Assembly (NCBI GenBank): GCA_903839035.1
Contig: CAIMAQ010000046.1
Location: 1 to 64,000, forward strand
Length of the DNA: 64,000 nucleotides
From: an uncultured Opitutia bacterium
Lineage (GTDB): Bacteria > Verrucomicrobiota > Verrucomicrobiia > Opitutales > Opitutaceae
Direction of reading: 5' to 3'
Shown: positions 34,378 through 43,933 of the stretch, piece by piece
How positions within the stretch are numbered: position 1 is the first letter of the stretch
Layout of the letters: each line of letters starts with the position of its first letter
The notes under the pieces: generated by a model
The model's database searches: none
Seen by the model: the letters and a program-made list of their open reading frames with translations, nothing else
What the model was told of the DNA's origin: nothing
Made by a program: the position numbers and the translations under genes

Positions 34378-36420
34378 TTAGATCGTCACCACCGGCGCCG
34401 CGTTGCCCGCACCCACCGCGATCCGAACGTTCACCCTGAGCCCGCCATGGGTGCCGGTGACCTGCCAGCCACCGGCCTTCGGGGTAATCTTCAGCTTCCC
34501 ATGCGTCTTCCCCGCAGGCCGGGCCGTGCCAACCGTGAGGATCTCGTGTTCCGCACCGTCCGGCGAGGCGATCTCGGCAAACTGGTACATCCCGGTCTCC
34601 TCCTCGAGCGCGAGCTTGCCGGCCCGCAGCACCGCTCCGTTGCGGCTCGCCATGCGGCCAACCAGCGAGGCATGCGGACGCGTGATCGTGAACTCGTCGC
34701 CGCCCACTTGGAGATTGGCGCGGAGGTCCTCGTTGAACATCTGGAAGCGCACCTGCACCGTCGCCGTCGCGTCCTTCAGCGCCACGCGATCGAGGATGAT
34801 CACGACGTCGGGCTTGAGGAACACGAGCGTGCGCTGCACGCGGGTCACCTGGTCGTTGACCAGTTGGTAGGCCTCGGCGGCCTCGCTGGTCACCGTCATC
34901 CAGCCCGCGCCGGTGCGGAAGTCGGTCACGTGCGCGAAGGCCCACGAGGCATTCGTGCCCTCGCTGCCGTTGTGGTACTGGTGGCCCTGGCCGTTAATCA
35001 GCACCGCCGTGTGCGCCTCCGTCTGGCGCAGCAGCCAGCGCGGCTGCTTCGCCACGTAGGCCGCGCGAAAGGGATCGTGGAAAAGGCGTTCGCCGTAGGC
35101 CTTGAAAATGACGCTATTGCGGTCCGCATGCTCGTGGTTGCCGGGGCCGCCGCTGCGCAGCGCCAAGACGGAATCCTCCGTCTTCCAGCCGGTGCGCGAG
35201 ATGACGATGTCATTGGACAGCCGGCAATCGAGCAGCGCCTTTTCCGGCGCCCGGACCTTCGCCTTGGGATCATACCAGATGAACCCGAAGAGCTGCTTCG
35301 CCTCGCCGATGTTGCGCGCGATGTACTGCGCGACGGGATCCTTTTTCGTCCGGGCAATCCACGAAGCAGCGGACACATCCACCGCGCCGTTGGAGTCGCC
35401 GTGGTTCACGATGTCGAAGCCGGGCTTCACCGTCGGCATCGTGAAGCCCTTGATGTGCTGGAAATCGATCAGCTTCACGTGGTCGTCGATCGTCGGCATC
35501 GTGTTCGCCAGCGCGTAGCGCACCGTGCCCGAATAGTTCACCAGGTCCCGGTCATCGATTCCCTGCGTCCGCCACAGCACCTCGGCAAACATCGCCATAT
35601 AGAGGGTCGTGTAACCCCAGTAGCTCACGCCCTCGTCGTAGGCGCCATCGCTGCCGTAGAACGTGGAAAACGCCTTCGCGCTCGAGCGCGCGAGCTCCAG
35701 CCAGCCGGCCGCCTCCGGCCGCTTGTGGAGGAAATAGCAGGCGGCGATGCCGAGCGACGCCGTCGGGATGATCTTCAGGTTCGTCGCGTTGATGATCAGC
35801 GGCCAGCGCTTGAGATCGAGGTGCCGGAAGTCATCCACCTCGCTGCGCGGGTTCCAGCCCCAGCCTTCCACGCGGTCCGGAAACTTCATGCCGTACACCG
35901 GCGCGTAGCACGCCGGCACGCCCTTCTTGAGCACGTTCTCCTCGATTGCCTCCACCTCGGCTGCGTTCAGGCCGTCCCCGAGGTAGTCGATCGCCATCAG
36001 CAGGGCGACGGTGCCTTCCGTGGCCCGCTGGAAGCCCAGGATCTGGCGGTTGCCCTCGATGAAGCTGTCCCACTCCGGATAATCCAGCATCCGGCGGATC
36101 GCGAGTTTCGCGAGCGCGAGCTGCGCGGGGTCGCGGTTGACGAGATAAATGAGGGACGTCCGGTCCAGGATTTTCTGCAGCCGCAGCAGGTGGGCGACGT
36201 GGTTCGTCAGGCTCAGCTCCGTCGTGAGAAAGCGGGTATCATCGGCCAGGTCCGCGGCGAGCAGCGTCTGCCAGAGTTCCGCGAAGCGCGGATCCTTCGT
36301 GTTGGCCCGGATGCGCGGCAGGTCGGACGCATCGAAGAGCAGGCCGCGCCGCGGCTTGGGCGTGGAGGACCGGGCGGGACGGGAGCTTTTCTTCGCGGGG
36401 GTGCGGCGGGAGGCTTTCAT
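34378..36420 (-). CDS. heparinase II/III-like polysaccharide lyase
   Basis: 680 residues. Helical toroid domain about 25-370, then the heparinase II/III beta-sandwich with its signature GPGNHEHADRNSVIF (about residue 425-440) that carries the conserved histidine. The N-terminus is Lys/Arg/Ser/Pro-rich (KASRRTPAKKSSRPARSS) and shows no signal peptide from this start, so export would need another start or the enzyme acts inside the cell. Such enzymes cleave uronate-containing glycans (heparin, alginate and others). Co-transcribed with the SSS transporter. Confidence 0.8.
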   Translation of the reverse strand: MKASRRTPAKKSSRPARSSTPKPRRGLLFDASDLPRIRANTKDPRFAELWQTLLAADLADDTRFLTTELSLTNHVAHLLRLQKILDRTSLIYLVNRDPAQLALAKLAIRRMLDYPEWDSFIEGNRQILGFQRATEGTVALLMAIDYLGDGLNAAEVEAIEENVLKKGVPACYAPVYGMKFPDRVEGWGWNPRSEVDDFRHLDLKRWPLIINATNLKIIPTASLGIAACYFLHKRPEAAGWLELARSSAKAFSTFYGSDGAYDEGVSYWGYTTLYMAMFAEVLWRTQGIDDRDLVNYSGTVRYALANTMPTIDDHVKLIDFQHIKGFTMPTVKPGFDIVNHGDSNGAVDVSAASWIARTKKDPVAQYIARNIGEAKQLFGFIWYDPKAKVRAPEKALLDCRLSNDIVISRTGWKTEDSVLALRSGGPGNHEHADRNSVIFKAYGERLFHDPFRAAYVAKQPRWLLRQTEAHTAVLINGQGHQYHNGSEGTNASWAFAHVTDFRTGAGWMTVTSEAAEAYQLVNDQVTRVQRTLVFLKPDVVIILDRVALKDATATVQVRFQMFNEDLRANLQVGGDEFTITRPHASLVGRMASRNGAVLRAGKLALEEETGMYQFAEIASPDGAEHEILTVGTARPAGKTHGKLKITPKAGGWQVTGTHGGLRVNVRIAVGAGNAAPVVTI

Positions 36421-36550
36421 GGTTGGGCTTAAATTTCCTGGGGAAAATCACCGGTGGCGGTGCCGGCGCATCGCAAACCGCCGAAGCTAGGCCCGCGCCA
36501 TGCGCTGTCATGGCCAAAAGCGTGGGCCGTCCCAAATTCTTGGGGAATAA

Positions 36551-37477
36551 TCACCTCCCGGCTTTGTAGCGCGCAATCGCCACCGCCGCACAGCTGCCGA
36601 GTTCGTCACCCAGCTGCGCCGGCACAATTTTGCAATCGCGCGCGCTGTCCGGCAGCGCCTCGCGCGCAATCACGGCCTGTGCCGCCGGTGCGATGAACCG
36701 CTCGCACCGCTGGTAAATGCTGCCGATCACGATGCGCTCGGGATTCAGCACATCAATGAAGAGCGCCAGGGCCTCGCCCAGCCGCGTCCCCACTTCCCGC
36801 CAGATCGCCAGCGCGAGCGCATCACCCGCCTCCGCCGCCGTGCCCACGTCCCGCGCATTGAGTTTGTCCGCCGGGATCTTTTGCAAGCTGCTCGCGCCCG
36901 GGAACTCCGCCACGCGCTGCCGCGCCACCTGCGCGATGCCGCCACCCGAGCAAAATCCCTCGAAGGAACCCGCCTTGCCAAACCCCACCGGTCCGGTTGC
37001 CGCCAGTCGCAGGTGCCCGACCTCGCCCGCGTTGCCCGTCACGCCTTCATAGAGGCGCCCGTCGAAAATCAGGCCCGCACCCATGCCGGTGCCCATCGTC
37101 AGAAACATCATACTCTGACACCCCCGCCCCGCCCCAAACTGCCACTCCGCGAGCGCACAGGCATTGGCGTCATTCATCAGGAAGGCCCGGCCGCCGAATT
37201 TTTCGGTAAGCAGTGTGCAGATGGCGATGCGGTCCCAGCCCGGCAGGTTCGGGGGCGACAAAATCAGGCCCTTCCCGCTGTCGAGCGGTCCGCCGCACGA
37301 GATGCCGAAGACCGTGTCCTTGCCTGGCTGCAGCTTCGCGATCTCCACCATCAGCCGGTCGAGCGTGCCGCGCACATCCGTCGTCGCGAACCGCACCACC
37401 TCGCGCACGCGGTCCGTGCCCTCCGGCACGCTGACCGCGCATTTGGTACCGCCGATATCGAGGCCAATGATGTTCAT
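36551..37477 (-). CDS. ROK family protein (sugar kinase)
   Basis: 308 residues. ATP-binding GLDIGGTKCAVSVPEG at the N-terminus, catalytic Asp in AFLMNDANACALAEW, and GTGMGAGLIFDG. The ROK zinc motif CxCGxxGCxE is not present: the equivalent region reads SFEGFCSGGGIAQVA. No N-terminal helix-turn-helix, so it is a kinase rather than a NagC-type repressor. It may phosphorylate glucose, fructose or N-acetylmannosamine. It diverges from the UroD-like gene at 37582 across 104 bp. A 130-bp gap separates it from the heparinase gene. Confidence 0.82.
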   Translation of the reverse strand: MNIIGLDIGGTKCAVSVPEGTDRVREVVRFATTDVRGTLDRLMVEIAKLQPGKDTVFGISCGGPLDSGKGLILSPPNLPGWDRIAICTLLTEKFGGRAFLMNDANACALAEWQFGAGRGCQSMMFLTMGTGMGAGLIFDGRLYEGVTGNAGEVGHLRLAATGPVGFGKAGSFEGFCSGGGIAQVARQRVAEFPGASSLQKIPADKLNARDVGTAAEAGDALALAIWREVGTRLGEALALFIDVLNPERIVIGSIYQRCERFIAPAAQAVIAREALPDSARDCKIVPAQLGDELGSCAAVAIARYKAGR

Positions 37478-37581
37478 CGTTGCGGGCTGACTGCGCGCGA
37501 TTCACGGCGCGATGCCAAGGCAAAATACGCGGAGCACGGGCGCTTGTGCAGGTCGCACCCGACCCCCAGCCTCAGCTCTCC

Positions 37582-38574
37582 ATGACCGCCCGCGACCGCT
37601 TCGTTCGGACCCTCAACTTTCAAAACTGCGAAGATCGCCTGCCGATGGTCGAGTGGGCCGCATGGTGGGACCTGACGATTGACCGGTGGAAGACCGAGGG
37701 GCTGCCCAAGGACATTTCCTGGGATGATTCCCTGGCCCACTTTGCCCTCGATCCGCTCGTGCTCATCGGCACCGGGGCCGGACCGGCGGGCGAGGTGCCG
37801 CCGGCCGTCTCCCGGATCGTGACGGACGAGGCGTCCTATGACGCGCTGCGGCCCTACCTGTTTTCGGACGCCGGCATCGCGGGCGCCGTCGAACACGCGC
37901 GACGGCTGAAGGCCGGCCACGACCGGGGCGACTTTTCCATCCGGCTCTGGCTCGACGGCTATTTCTGGTTCCCGCGCGCGCAGATGGGAATCGAGCAGCA
38001 CATGCTGGCCTTCTTCGACCAGCCCGAGTTGATGCACCGGATGAATCGCGACCTGGCCGACTACAACCTGAAGGTCATCGACGCCCTCTGCCGCGTGCTG
38101 ACCCCGGACATGGTCGGCTTCGCGGAGGACATGTCCTACAATCACGGGCCCATGCTGTCCCGCGGGTTTTTCGACGAGTTTCTCCGACCCTACTACGAGC
38201 GCACCGTGCCCGAGATGAAGCGCCGGGGCATCCGCGTGCTGGTGGATACAGATGGCGATGTCACCACGATGATTCCCTGGCTGCTCGCGGCCGGCATTGA
38301 GGGGGTGTATCCGCTGGAGCGCCAGGCCGGCGTCGACGTGGCGAAGCTGCGCGCGGAATTTCCCCGCCTGCTCATGATGGGGGGCTTCGACAAGATGGTG
38401 ATGTCCCAGGGCGAGGCGCGCATGCGGGCCGAGTTCGAACGCCTGCTCCCGGTGATGCGCACCGGTGGCTATGTCCCCTCGGTGGATCACCAGACCCCGC
38501 CCGAGGTGTCGCTCACGAATTACCAGATCTACGTCCGCCTGTTTCGGGAATACTGCGAACGCGCCGCGCACTAA
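37582..38574 (+). CDS. uroporphyrinogen decarboxylase-fold protein, copy 1
   Basis: 330 residues. Begins TARDRFVRTLNFQNCEDRLPMVEW, a typical UroD/MtaA-family N-terminus, and has the late barrel motifs (MGGFDKMVM, YVPSVDHQTPPEV). No other heme gene is near. In this context the family usually has unassigned function; some members are methyltransferases for methanol or other C1 compounds. The start at 37582 is chosen by homology of MTARDRF, with no evidence for the longer frame through the intergenic region. A second, diverged copy lies at 43934. Confidence 0.78.
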   Translation: MTARDRFVRTLNFQNCEDRLPMVEWAAWWDLTIDRWKTEGLPKDISWDDSLAHFALDPLVLIGTGAGPAGEVPPAVSRIVTDEASYDALRPYLFSDAGIAGAVEHARRLKAGHDRGDFSIRLWLDGYFWFPRAQMGIEQHMLAFFDQPELMHRMNRDLADYNLKVIDALCRVLTPDMVGFAEDMSYNHGPMLSRGFFDEFLRPYYERTVPEMKRRGIRVLVDTDGDVTTMIPWLLAAGIEGVYPLERQAGVDVAKLRAEFPRLLMMGGFDKMVMSQGEARMRAEFERLLPVMRTGGYVPSVDHQTPPEVSLTNYQIYVRLFREYCERAAH

Positions 38575-38586
38575 TGCGGCGGCGGC

Positions 38587-39771
38587 TTACTGGAGTAGCG
38601 GCAGGGTCTCCGGTGAAAACCTGACCTTCGCCGCCAGCCGCCGCAGCGCCGGCAGCGCTGACTTCCGCAGCAGCACCACGACCGTGCCCCCGCTGCCCCC
38701 GCCGCTCACCCGCGCCCCGTAAAAACCGCGCTGGGGCCCGAGGGCCCGCACCGCCGCGACCATCTGGTCCGTCTCCGGGCAGCCCAGGCCAATCGACGAA
38801 TAACCCGCATGGGACTGGTACAACAGGTCCCCCACCATGCGCAGCGTCGCCTCGCGCGATTTTACCGTGGCCCCGCGCAGCAGCGCCACCGCGGCCTCGG
38901 CGCGGAAATTCTCCTCCACCGGGAACGTCACCGCCGCGCGCACCGCGTAGGTCTTCCCCGGCTCGATCTTCGACAGCGGGTCGTCCACGCCACCGGCCCG
39001 CGCCAGGAACGTCCGTCCGCTGATCTTCACCGGCAGCGCCGTGCGGGTTAGCGCCCGCACCTCGGCCGGGGTCAGTTCGGTCGCATGCGTCAGCCGGCGG
39101 CCCGTCGCCCGCTCAATGAGCTTCCGGCCCATGAAAGCTCCGGCCCGCGCCGTGGCGTACGGCGAGGCGGTCACCGCGTGTTTCACCCCGCTCGGCCAGC
39201 CCACCGCCACCACCCCCGGCGGCAGCCGCACCGGCGCGCCGAGTAGGTCCGGCCGGCAGAGGATCGGCAGCAGCGCCCCGCGCACCCCATAGGCCGAAGC
39301 CAGCTGGTCCATCAGCCCGCAGGGCGCACCCACAATTTCGTTTTCCGCGCGCTGTGCGAGCCGCGCCAGCGCCGTGCCCGTGAATTTGCGGCCGGAAAAA
39401 ATCTCCAGCGCCCGCAGCGTCGCCACTTCCAGCGCCGCGCTGCTGCTCACCCCCATTGACGCCGGCACGCGCGACCGGATGGAAAACTTCAGCCCTGCCT
39501 TCGGTTGCCAGCGCTGCGCCTCGCAAAACAGCAAAAAGCAGCCGTACGCGTAACGCACCCACTTCGGCACCACCGCTGCCGGGGTGCCCGCCGCCACGAC
39601 CCAGCGGCCTTCCTGCGCGCTCACCAGGACAAACTCCTTGGCCGCATGCGCCGACACCGTCACCCGCGTGGTCAGCCGCAGTGGCATCTCCAACACGAGC
39701 GAACCGCTGTAGTCCGCCACTCCGCCCAGAAAATCCAGCCGCCCCGGGGCCTCGCCGATGACCGTCTTCAT
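38587..39771 (-). CDS. GHMP sugar kinase, L-arabinokinase-like
   Basis: 394 residues. GHMP ATP-binding motif in RSRVPASMGVSSSAALEVA (P-x3-G-x-SSSA); the N-terminal substrate motif GRLDFLGGVADYSGSLVLEM (10-29) and the C-terminal GARVSGGGSGGTVVVL. The first differs from galactokinase (GRVNLIGEHTDYN) and is much closer to my memory of plant L-arabinokinase (GRLDVMGGIADYSGS). It may therefore phosphorylate L-arabinose or galactose at C1. Start at 39771 overlaps the stop of the IMPase-like gene by 3-4 nt. GalT and a GH127-like enzyme lie within 4 kb. Confidence 0.75.
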   Translation of the reverse strand: MKTVIGEAPGRLDFLGGVADYSGSLVLEMPLRLTTRVTVSAHAAKEFVLVSAQEGRWVVAAGTPAAVVPKWVRYAYGCFLLFCEAQRWQPKAGLKFSIRSRVPASMGVSSSAALEVATLRALEIFSGRKFTGTALARLAQRAENEIVGAPCGLMDQLASAYGVRGALLPILCRPDLLGAPVRLPPGVVAVGWPSGVKHAVTASPYATARAGAFMGRKLIERATGRRLTHATELTPAEVRALTRTALPVKISGRTFLARAGGVDDPLSKIEPGKTYAVRAAVTFPVEENFRAEAAVALLRGATVKSREATLRMVGDLLYQSHAGYSSIGLGCPETDQMVAAVRALGPQRGFYGARVSGGGSGGTVVVLLRKSALPALRRLAAKVRFSPETLPLLQ

Positions 39772-40778
39772 CAGGCGCCGAGGTGCTTCCTGATCAACCG
39801 CCGCAACACCGGCCGCACGGTCCGCGCGAGCGTCGGGTTGGCATATCCCATCCACGCCACCGGCGACGTGGTATCGAGCCGCGTGCGCAGCGGCTTTCCA
39901 TCCGGCGCCTCCACGATCCCGCCCGCCTCCTGCAGAATGAGCGCCGTGCAGATGTCGTACGGGTGGCAGCACAGGGACGCGCTCCCGAGCTTCAGCTTCG
40001 CATACGCCGGCGGCCGCAGGTCGCCCAGCATCCGGTCATGTCCGATCACGAGCTCATAAATTTGCCCGCCCGTGGAAAGGTACTGGTCGTCAAACACCAG
40101 CTGCCCGCCGTTTTTACCGAGCACGCCGAGCTTCTTCCACAGCTCCTCCTCGAGCGTCGCCAGGAGCGCCTTGCCCTCGGGGAAGAACCGCGCGATTGAC
40201 GCAAAACCATGCTCAAAGTTTTTCGCCTTCGACGGCCGCAGCGGCAGGGACTGCCGCCGACCCGTGCGCAGGTCGTGCAGCTCCGCCACCACGCCGCGCC
40301 CGCGCACCGCGCTGAGCTGGTCGCCGCGCCACTGCTTGCTCGTGGGCAGTTCCGTCATCGCCGCGACCACGATGTCCCCGAGATGCGTCTGCGCCCCACG
40401 CTGCGGGGCCAGCGCCGCCAGCGCCCAGGCCGAGCGCTTGTCGTACATCAGGTTCCGCGTGCCATCAATTGGGTCGAGGATGCACTTGAAGATCGTCTGC
40501 GCCACCGGCGTGCCGCGCGGAAACGTCACCGTCTCGCCGTCCTCGACGCCCTCCATCACGAGTTCCACCGGCCACGGGCGCGGCCAGTGTTTTTCGAACC
40601 AGGCAAAAATCGCCGCCTCGGAGATCTTGTCGACCTGGTAGATTGTGTCGGCCGCGGTCACGGCCGCGATCTTCGCGAATGACTTTCCGCCCTTCGCCCG
40701 CGCCGCAATCAGCGTGTCGCGCAGGTCCACTTGCAGCGCGCAGAGCAGCCGCCGGGCGTAATCAAGATTTGTTTTCAT
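39771..40778 (-). CDS. inositol monophosphatase superfamily protein
   Basis: 335 residues, longer than typical SuhB (about 260). The metal site is visible as ILDPIDGTRNLMYDKRSAW and, less canonical, HPYDICTALILQEAGG in place of WDxAAG. The first acidic motif is weaker (VMEGVEDGE). Members are lithium-sensitive phosphatases of sugars, PAP or inositol. Sharing a 4-nt overlap with the GHMP kinase suggests action on a sugar phosphate in the same pathway. It diverges from the GH127-like gene, whose start is 18 bp away. Confidence 0.75.
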   Translation of the reverse strand: MKTNLDYARRLLCALQVDLRDTLIAARAKGGKSFAKIAAVTAADTIYQVDKISEAAIFAWFEKHWPRPWPVELVMEGVEDGETVTFPRGTPVAQTIFKCILDPIDGTRNLMYDKRSAWALAALAPQRGAQTHLGDIVVAAMTELPTSKQWRGDQLSAVRGRGVVAELHDLRTGRRQSLPLRPSKAKNFEHGFASIARFFPEGKALLATLEEELWKKLGVLGKNGGQLVFDDQYLSTGGQIYELVIGHDRMLGDLRPPAYAKLKLGSASLCCHPYDICTALILQEAGGIVEAPDGKPLRTRLDTTSPVAWMGYANPTLARTVRPVLRRLIRKHLGA

Positions 40779-40796
40779 TGTGGAGGTCAGTCAGTG

Positions 40797-42680
40797 ATGG
40801 GCCCCATGGCTGATGCAAAAAATGTGGTCCCGACCGGAAGTTTCTACGAGGCGGAAATTCCGGACACACTCGACCTCGCCGACCGCGCTCGCCTCGCGGT
40901 ACAGGGGATGCTCAACATCCTCGACCCGGCGCTGATGACAATGTTCGGGCTGGCCCATTTCAACACCCGCGCGCCGCTCCTCCGGCACTGGTCGGCCGAT
41001 ATCCCGCTCGACCCCAAGCTCGCCGAGTCGCTGCCCCTGATGCGCCTCATGTGCGGGACCACCTTCAAGGCGTCGCTAGAGCAGGACTACCGGGCGGAAC
41101 TCGTGAGTCGGATTGATGACGGGCTCTACTGGGACCGCTACACGCCCCAGCGCCCGTGGCGGAACATCTACAACGACAGCATCAAGTTCTACGGCGCAGG
41201 GCGGTCCGAGGATTTTGCCAGCGTCTGGGGTGTGGCGCGGATGATCCGCGCGCTCACGGCCTGGCAGGGCGCCAACGGTGCGGACACGGCGGAACTCGGC
41301 GCCAGCCTCGTCCGCGGCCTGCGCCGCATCGCCGTGGACCGCGACGACTACTCCTACTACCCGCACCGCGGCGGCTGGCACGACGGGTTCGTCTACCCGC
41401 GCTCGGGCTGGATCGACACGTCCGAGGCCGAGCGTGACCGGGAGGGCCCCGAGGGCTCCGTCACCTGCTTCCAGGGCCACCAGATCTACGCCGCGGCGCA
41501 GCACTACGTCCTCACCGGTGATCCCGTCGCCAAGGACCTGGCCGCCCGCCTGTCCCGGTACGTCATGAAGGCGAAATTCTGGGGCGGCACGCTCGCGCTC
41601 GATCCCGCGAAGCCGGGCGGCTTCGAGATCGTCCCCGACGCCCCCTTCCGTCACGGCGCGCAACTCGGCCATTGGCCGGTGCACTTCCACGCCCGCGCCA
41701 TCGCCCTGCGCGGCCTGCTCAAATACGCCATGGCCTGCGGGGACGACCGGACGCTCGAGTTCGTCCGGGCCGCGTACGACTTCACCATGTCGCAAGGCAT
41801 TCGACGCCTCGGGTGGATCAACACCCATCCGCCCGGGATCGGGTGCGAGGGCTGTGCGCTCGGCGACCTCATCGCGCTGGCCATCCGCCTGACCGAAGCC
41901 GGGGCCGGCGACTACTGGGACGACGTTGACGCCATTGTGCGCAACCAGCTCGCGGAGCAGCAGATCACCAACGGCCCGGCCCTCACGGCGTTCTGCGCGA
42001 CGCAGCCGGAGGGCCCGCCGCAAACCGAGGCTGCCACGGGCTTCGAAACGACCGACGACGCCGTAAACCGGAGCGTCGGCGTGTTCTTCGGCATCACGAA
42101 ACCCGACGCCGTCACCGACCCGTGGGTGATGCACTGCTGCACCGGCAACGCCAGCCAGGGCCTGTACTATGCATGGGAGGGCGCCCTGCGGGAGAGCGAC
42201 GGCGCAGCGGTTGTGAACCTCCTGCTCAACCGCGCCGGTCGCACCGTGGACGTTGACAGCCACCTGCCGCACGCCGGCCGCATCGACCTACGGGTGAAAC
42301 AAGCCTGCCGCGTGTCCGTCCGCATTCCGCACTGGGTGGACCTCGGCGCAGTTCAGGTCAGATCCCGCGGTGCGCTCGTCCCGGTGGAACGGCTTGGCCG
42401 TTATCTGACGGTCCGCGACCGGCCCGCCGGCGACGTCGTGACTTTCACCTTTCCCCTTCATGAGCGCACCGAGACCTACGTCGTCAACCAAGGGACGCCG
42501 GTCGAGGAGACCTACGAATGCGTGTTCCGCGGCAGCACCGCGGTTTCGGTGCGGGGCGGGGCCGGCCTCAAACCGAACGACTTTCCGCTCTACCGCAGCC
42601 GCGATTCCATGCGGACCAGTCAGGTGGCGATGAAAAAGGCTTCCTGCTTCGTCGCCGACCGGCGGTTCACGGAGTGGTGA
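40797..42680 (+). CDS. beta-L-arabinofuranosidase-like protein, GH127 family (DUF1680)
   Basis: 627 residues. Zinc-site signature of GH127: GCEGCALGD (E351, C353) and VMHCCTGNASQG (C447, C448), equivalent to the Glu/Cys/Cys/Cys set of HypBA1. A mainly helical (alpha/alpha)6 domain precedes two C-terminal beta-sandwiches. Start at 40797: GGAGG 10 nt upstream is one of the few clear Shine-Dalgarno sequences here. No signal peptide, so intracellular. It would release L-arabinose from beta-linked arabinofuranosides; GH146 or related DUF1680 activities are alternatives. It supports an L-arabinose theme with the kinase next door and GH51 at the left edge. Confidence 0.75.
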   Translation: MGPMADAKNVVPTGSFYEAEIPDTLDLADRARLAVQGMLNILDPALMTMFGLAHFNTRAPLLRHWSADIPLDPKLAESLPLMRLMCGTTFKASLEQDYRAELVSRIDDGLYWDRYTPQRPWRNIYNDSIKFYGAGRSEDFASVWGVARMIRALTAWQGANGADTAELGASLVRGLRRIAVDRDDYSYYPHRGGWHDGFVYPRSGWIDTSEAERDREGPEGSVTCFQGHQIYAAAQHYVLTGDPVAKDLAARLSRYVMKAKFWGGTLALDPAKPGGFEIVPDAPFRHGAQLGHWPVHFHARAIALRGLLKYAMACGDDRTLEFVRAAYDFTMSQGIRRLGWINTHPPGIGCEGCALGDLIALAIRLTEAGAGDYWDDVDAIVRNQLAEQQITNGPALTAFCATQPEGPPQTEAATGFETTDDAVNRSVGVFFGITKPDAVTDPWVMHCCTGNASQGLYYAWEGALRESDGAAVVNLLLNRAGRTVDVDSHLPHAGRIDLRVKQACRVSVRIPHWVDLGAVQVRSRGALVPVERLGRYLTVRDRPAGDVVTFTFPLHERTETYVVNQGTPVEETYECVFRGSTAVSVRGGAGLKPNDFPLYRSRDSMRTSQVAMKKASCFVADRRFTEW

Positions 42681-42704
42681 CCTTCGCCTTCGCGCTTTCC
42701 GCGC

Positions 42705-43736
42705 TTAGCCAAGTTTCTTGTAATGCACGGGCGGCACCGCGCGCAGTTCGGCTGCCTTGGCGTCGGGATCGGTCTCATTGGTCATCGAGCCGCCGCCGAT
42801 TTCCGGGCCGGCGAGATACTTCATGGTGTCGGGCAGGCGCAGCGGCGGGTGAAACTCGAGGTGAAACGGATAGCCCGGGTGATCCCGGCCAGCCCCCGGG
42901 GCCTGATGCACCGCCATGACGTACGGCATCGGCATCCGCCAGAGGTTGTCGTAGCGGATCGCGACCTCGCGGATCATCAGCCCAAGCGACGCCCGCTCCG
43001 CCAGCGTGAGCCCGGTCAGCGACGCCACCTGCCGCTTCGGCAGGATGTAGACCTCGTAGGCGTAGCGCGCGAACCACGGCACGCAGGCGAGCCAGTCGTC
43101 GTTCTGCGTAATCACCCGCGGGCCGGCGGATTCGCGCGCGAGGAGGTCCGGCCCGAGGTGACGGCCGGTGCGCTGGAAATATTTCCGCGAGCTCTCGACC
43201 TCACTCGCCGTGAAGCCGTAGACGAGATTGCCCGCATAGATCTGGCAGTGCGGATGCGGATTCGAGGTGCCGACGAGCGAACCCTTGTTCTCAAAAATCA
43301 GCACGTGTTCGACGTCCGGCCGCGCCGCCAGCGCCACCGTCCGCTCCGCCCAGAGGTCCACCACCGCACCGCACTCCGCGTCAGTCAGGTCCACAAACGT
43401 CTTCGCGTGGTCGGGGCTGTAGCACACGACTTCAGCCGTGCCCGTCGCCGGCCGGGTCCGGTAAAACTCATCACCCCCCGCCGGCGCGGGGGCGTCGGCC
43501 GAAAAACACGGCAGGTCGTTCGTGAAACCGTAAACCCCCGGATACTGCGGGTTTTCCCCCTGCAGCCGCTTCACCCCCGGGCATAGCGCGCAATTCGGGT
43601 CGAAGTGCGGCGGGGTCACCTCCGCCGGCTTGTGCGTGTCACCTACCCAGGGCCGGCCCCCGCGATGCGAGGTGTAGAGCACCCACTCCTCGCGGAGCGG
43701 ATGCCAGCGCTGCTGCCAGACGACGGGCGGGGGCAT
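42705..43736 (-). CDS. galT: galactose-1-phosphate uridylyltransferase
   Basis: 343 residues, histidine-triad fold. Active site NPHPHCQIYAG (usual NPHPHGQIWA; the Gly is Cys here), N-terminal zinc ligands NCALCPG, second half with HLEFHPPLR. The enzyme exchanges UMP between UDP-glucose and galactose-1-phosphate (Leloir pathway). No galE or galM is in the window. The neighbouring GHMP kinase could be its galactose-1-phosphate supplier, or both could act on another sugar-1-phosphate. It converges with GH127 (24 bp apart) and diverges from the second UroD-like gene over 197 bp. Confidence 0.88.
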   Translation of the reverse strand: MPPPVVWQQRWHPLREEWVLYTSHRGGRPWVGDTHKPAEVTPPHFDPNCALCPGVKRLQGENPQYPGVYGFTNDLPCFSADAPAPAGGDEFYRTRPATGTAEVVCYSPDHAKTFVDLTDAECGAVVDLWAERTVALAARPDVEHVLIFENKGSLVGTSNPHPHCQIYAGNLVYGFTASEVESSRKYFQRTGRHLGPDLLARESAGPRVITQNDDWLACVPWFARYAYEVYILPKRQVASLTGLTLAERASLGLMIREVAIRYDNLWRMPMPYVMAVHQAPGAGRDHPGYPFHLEFHPPLRLPDTMKYLAGPEIGGGSMTNETDPDAKAAELRAVPPVHYKKLG

Positions 43737-43933
43737 GGAGGGAGTGGGGAAACGACGTTAAATGACCGTCCGCATTTTTTGGGGCAACCGTTCGGGAAAT
43801 CCACCTAAATTCGGCGGCGCCGGAGGTGCGGAGCAAAATATCCACGCTTAAGGGACCGGATAGGCGGCCTTCATTCGCGTCGCGCCCGTCTCCCGGCAAT
43901 TGCCGCCGGCCCGGGGCGCTCTACGTCTCTGGC

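Noticed and set aside
39772-39972. 67-codon N-terminal extension of the GHMP kinase
   Set aside because: It overlaps the IMPase-like gene antisense-frame composition (Gly/Ala/Arg) and the kinase motif begins at MKTVIGEAPGR.
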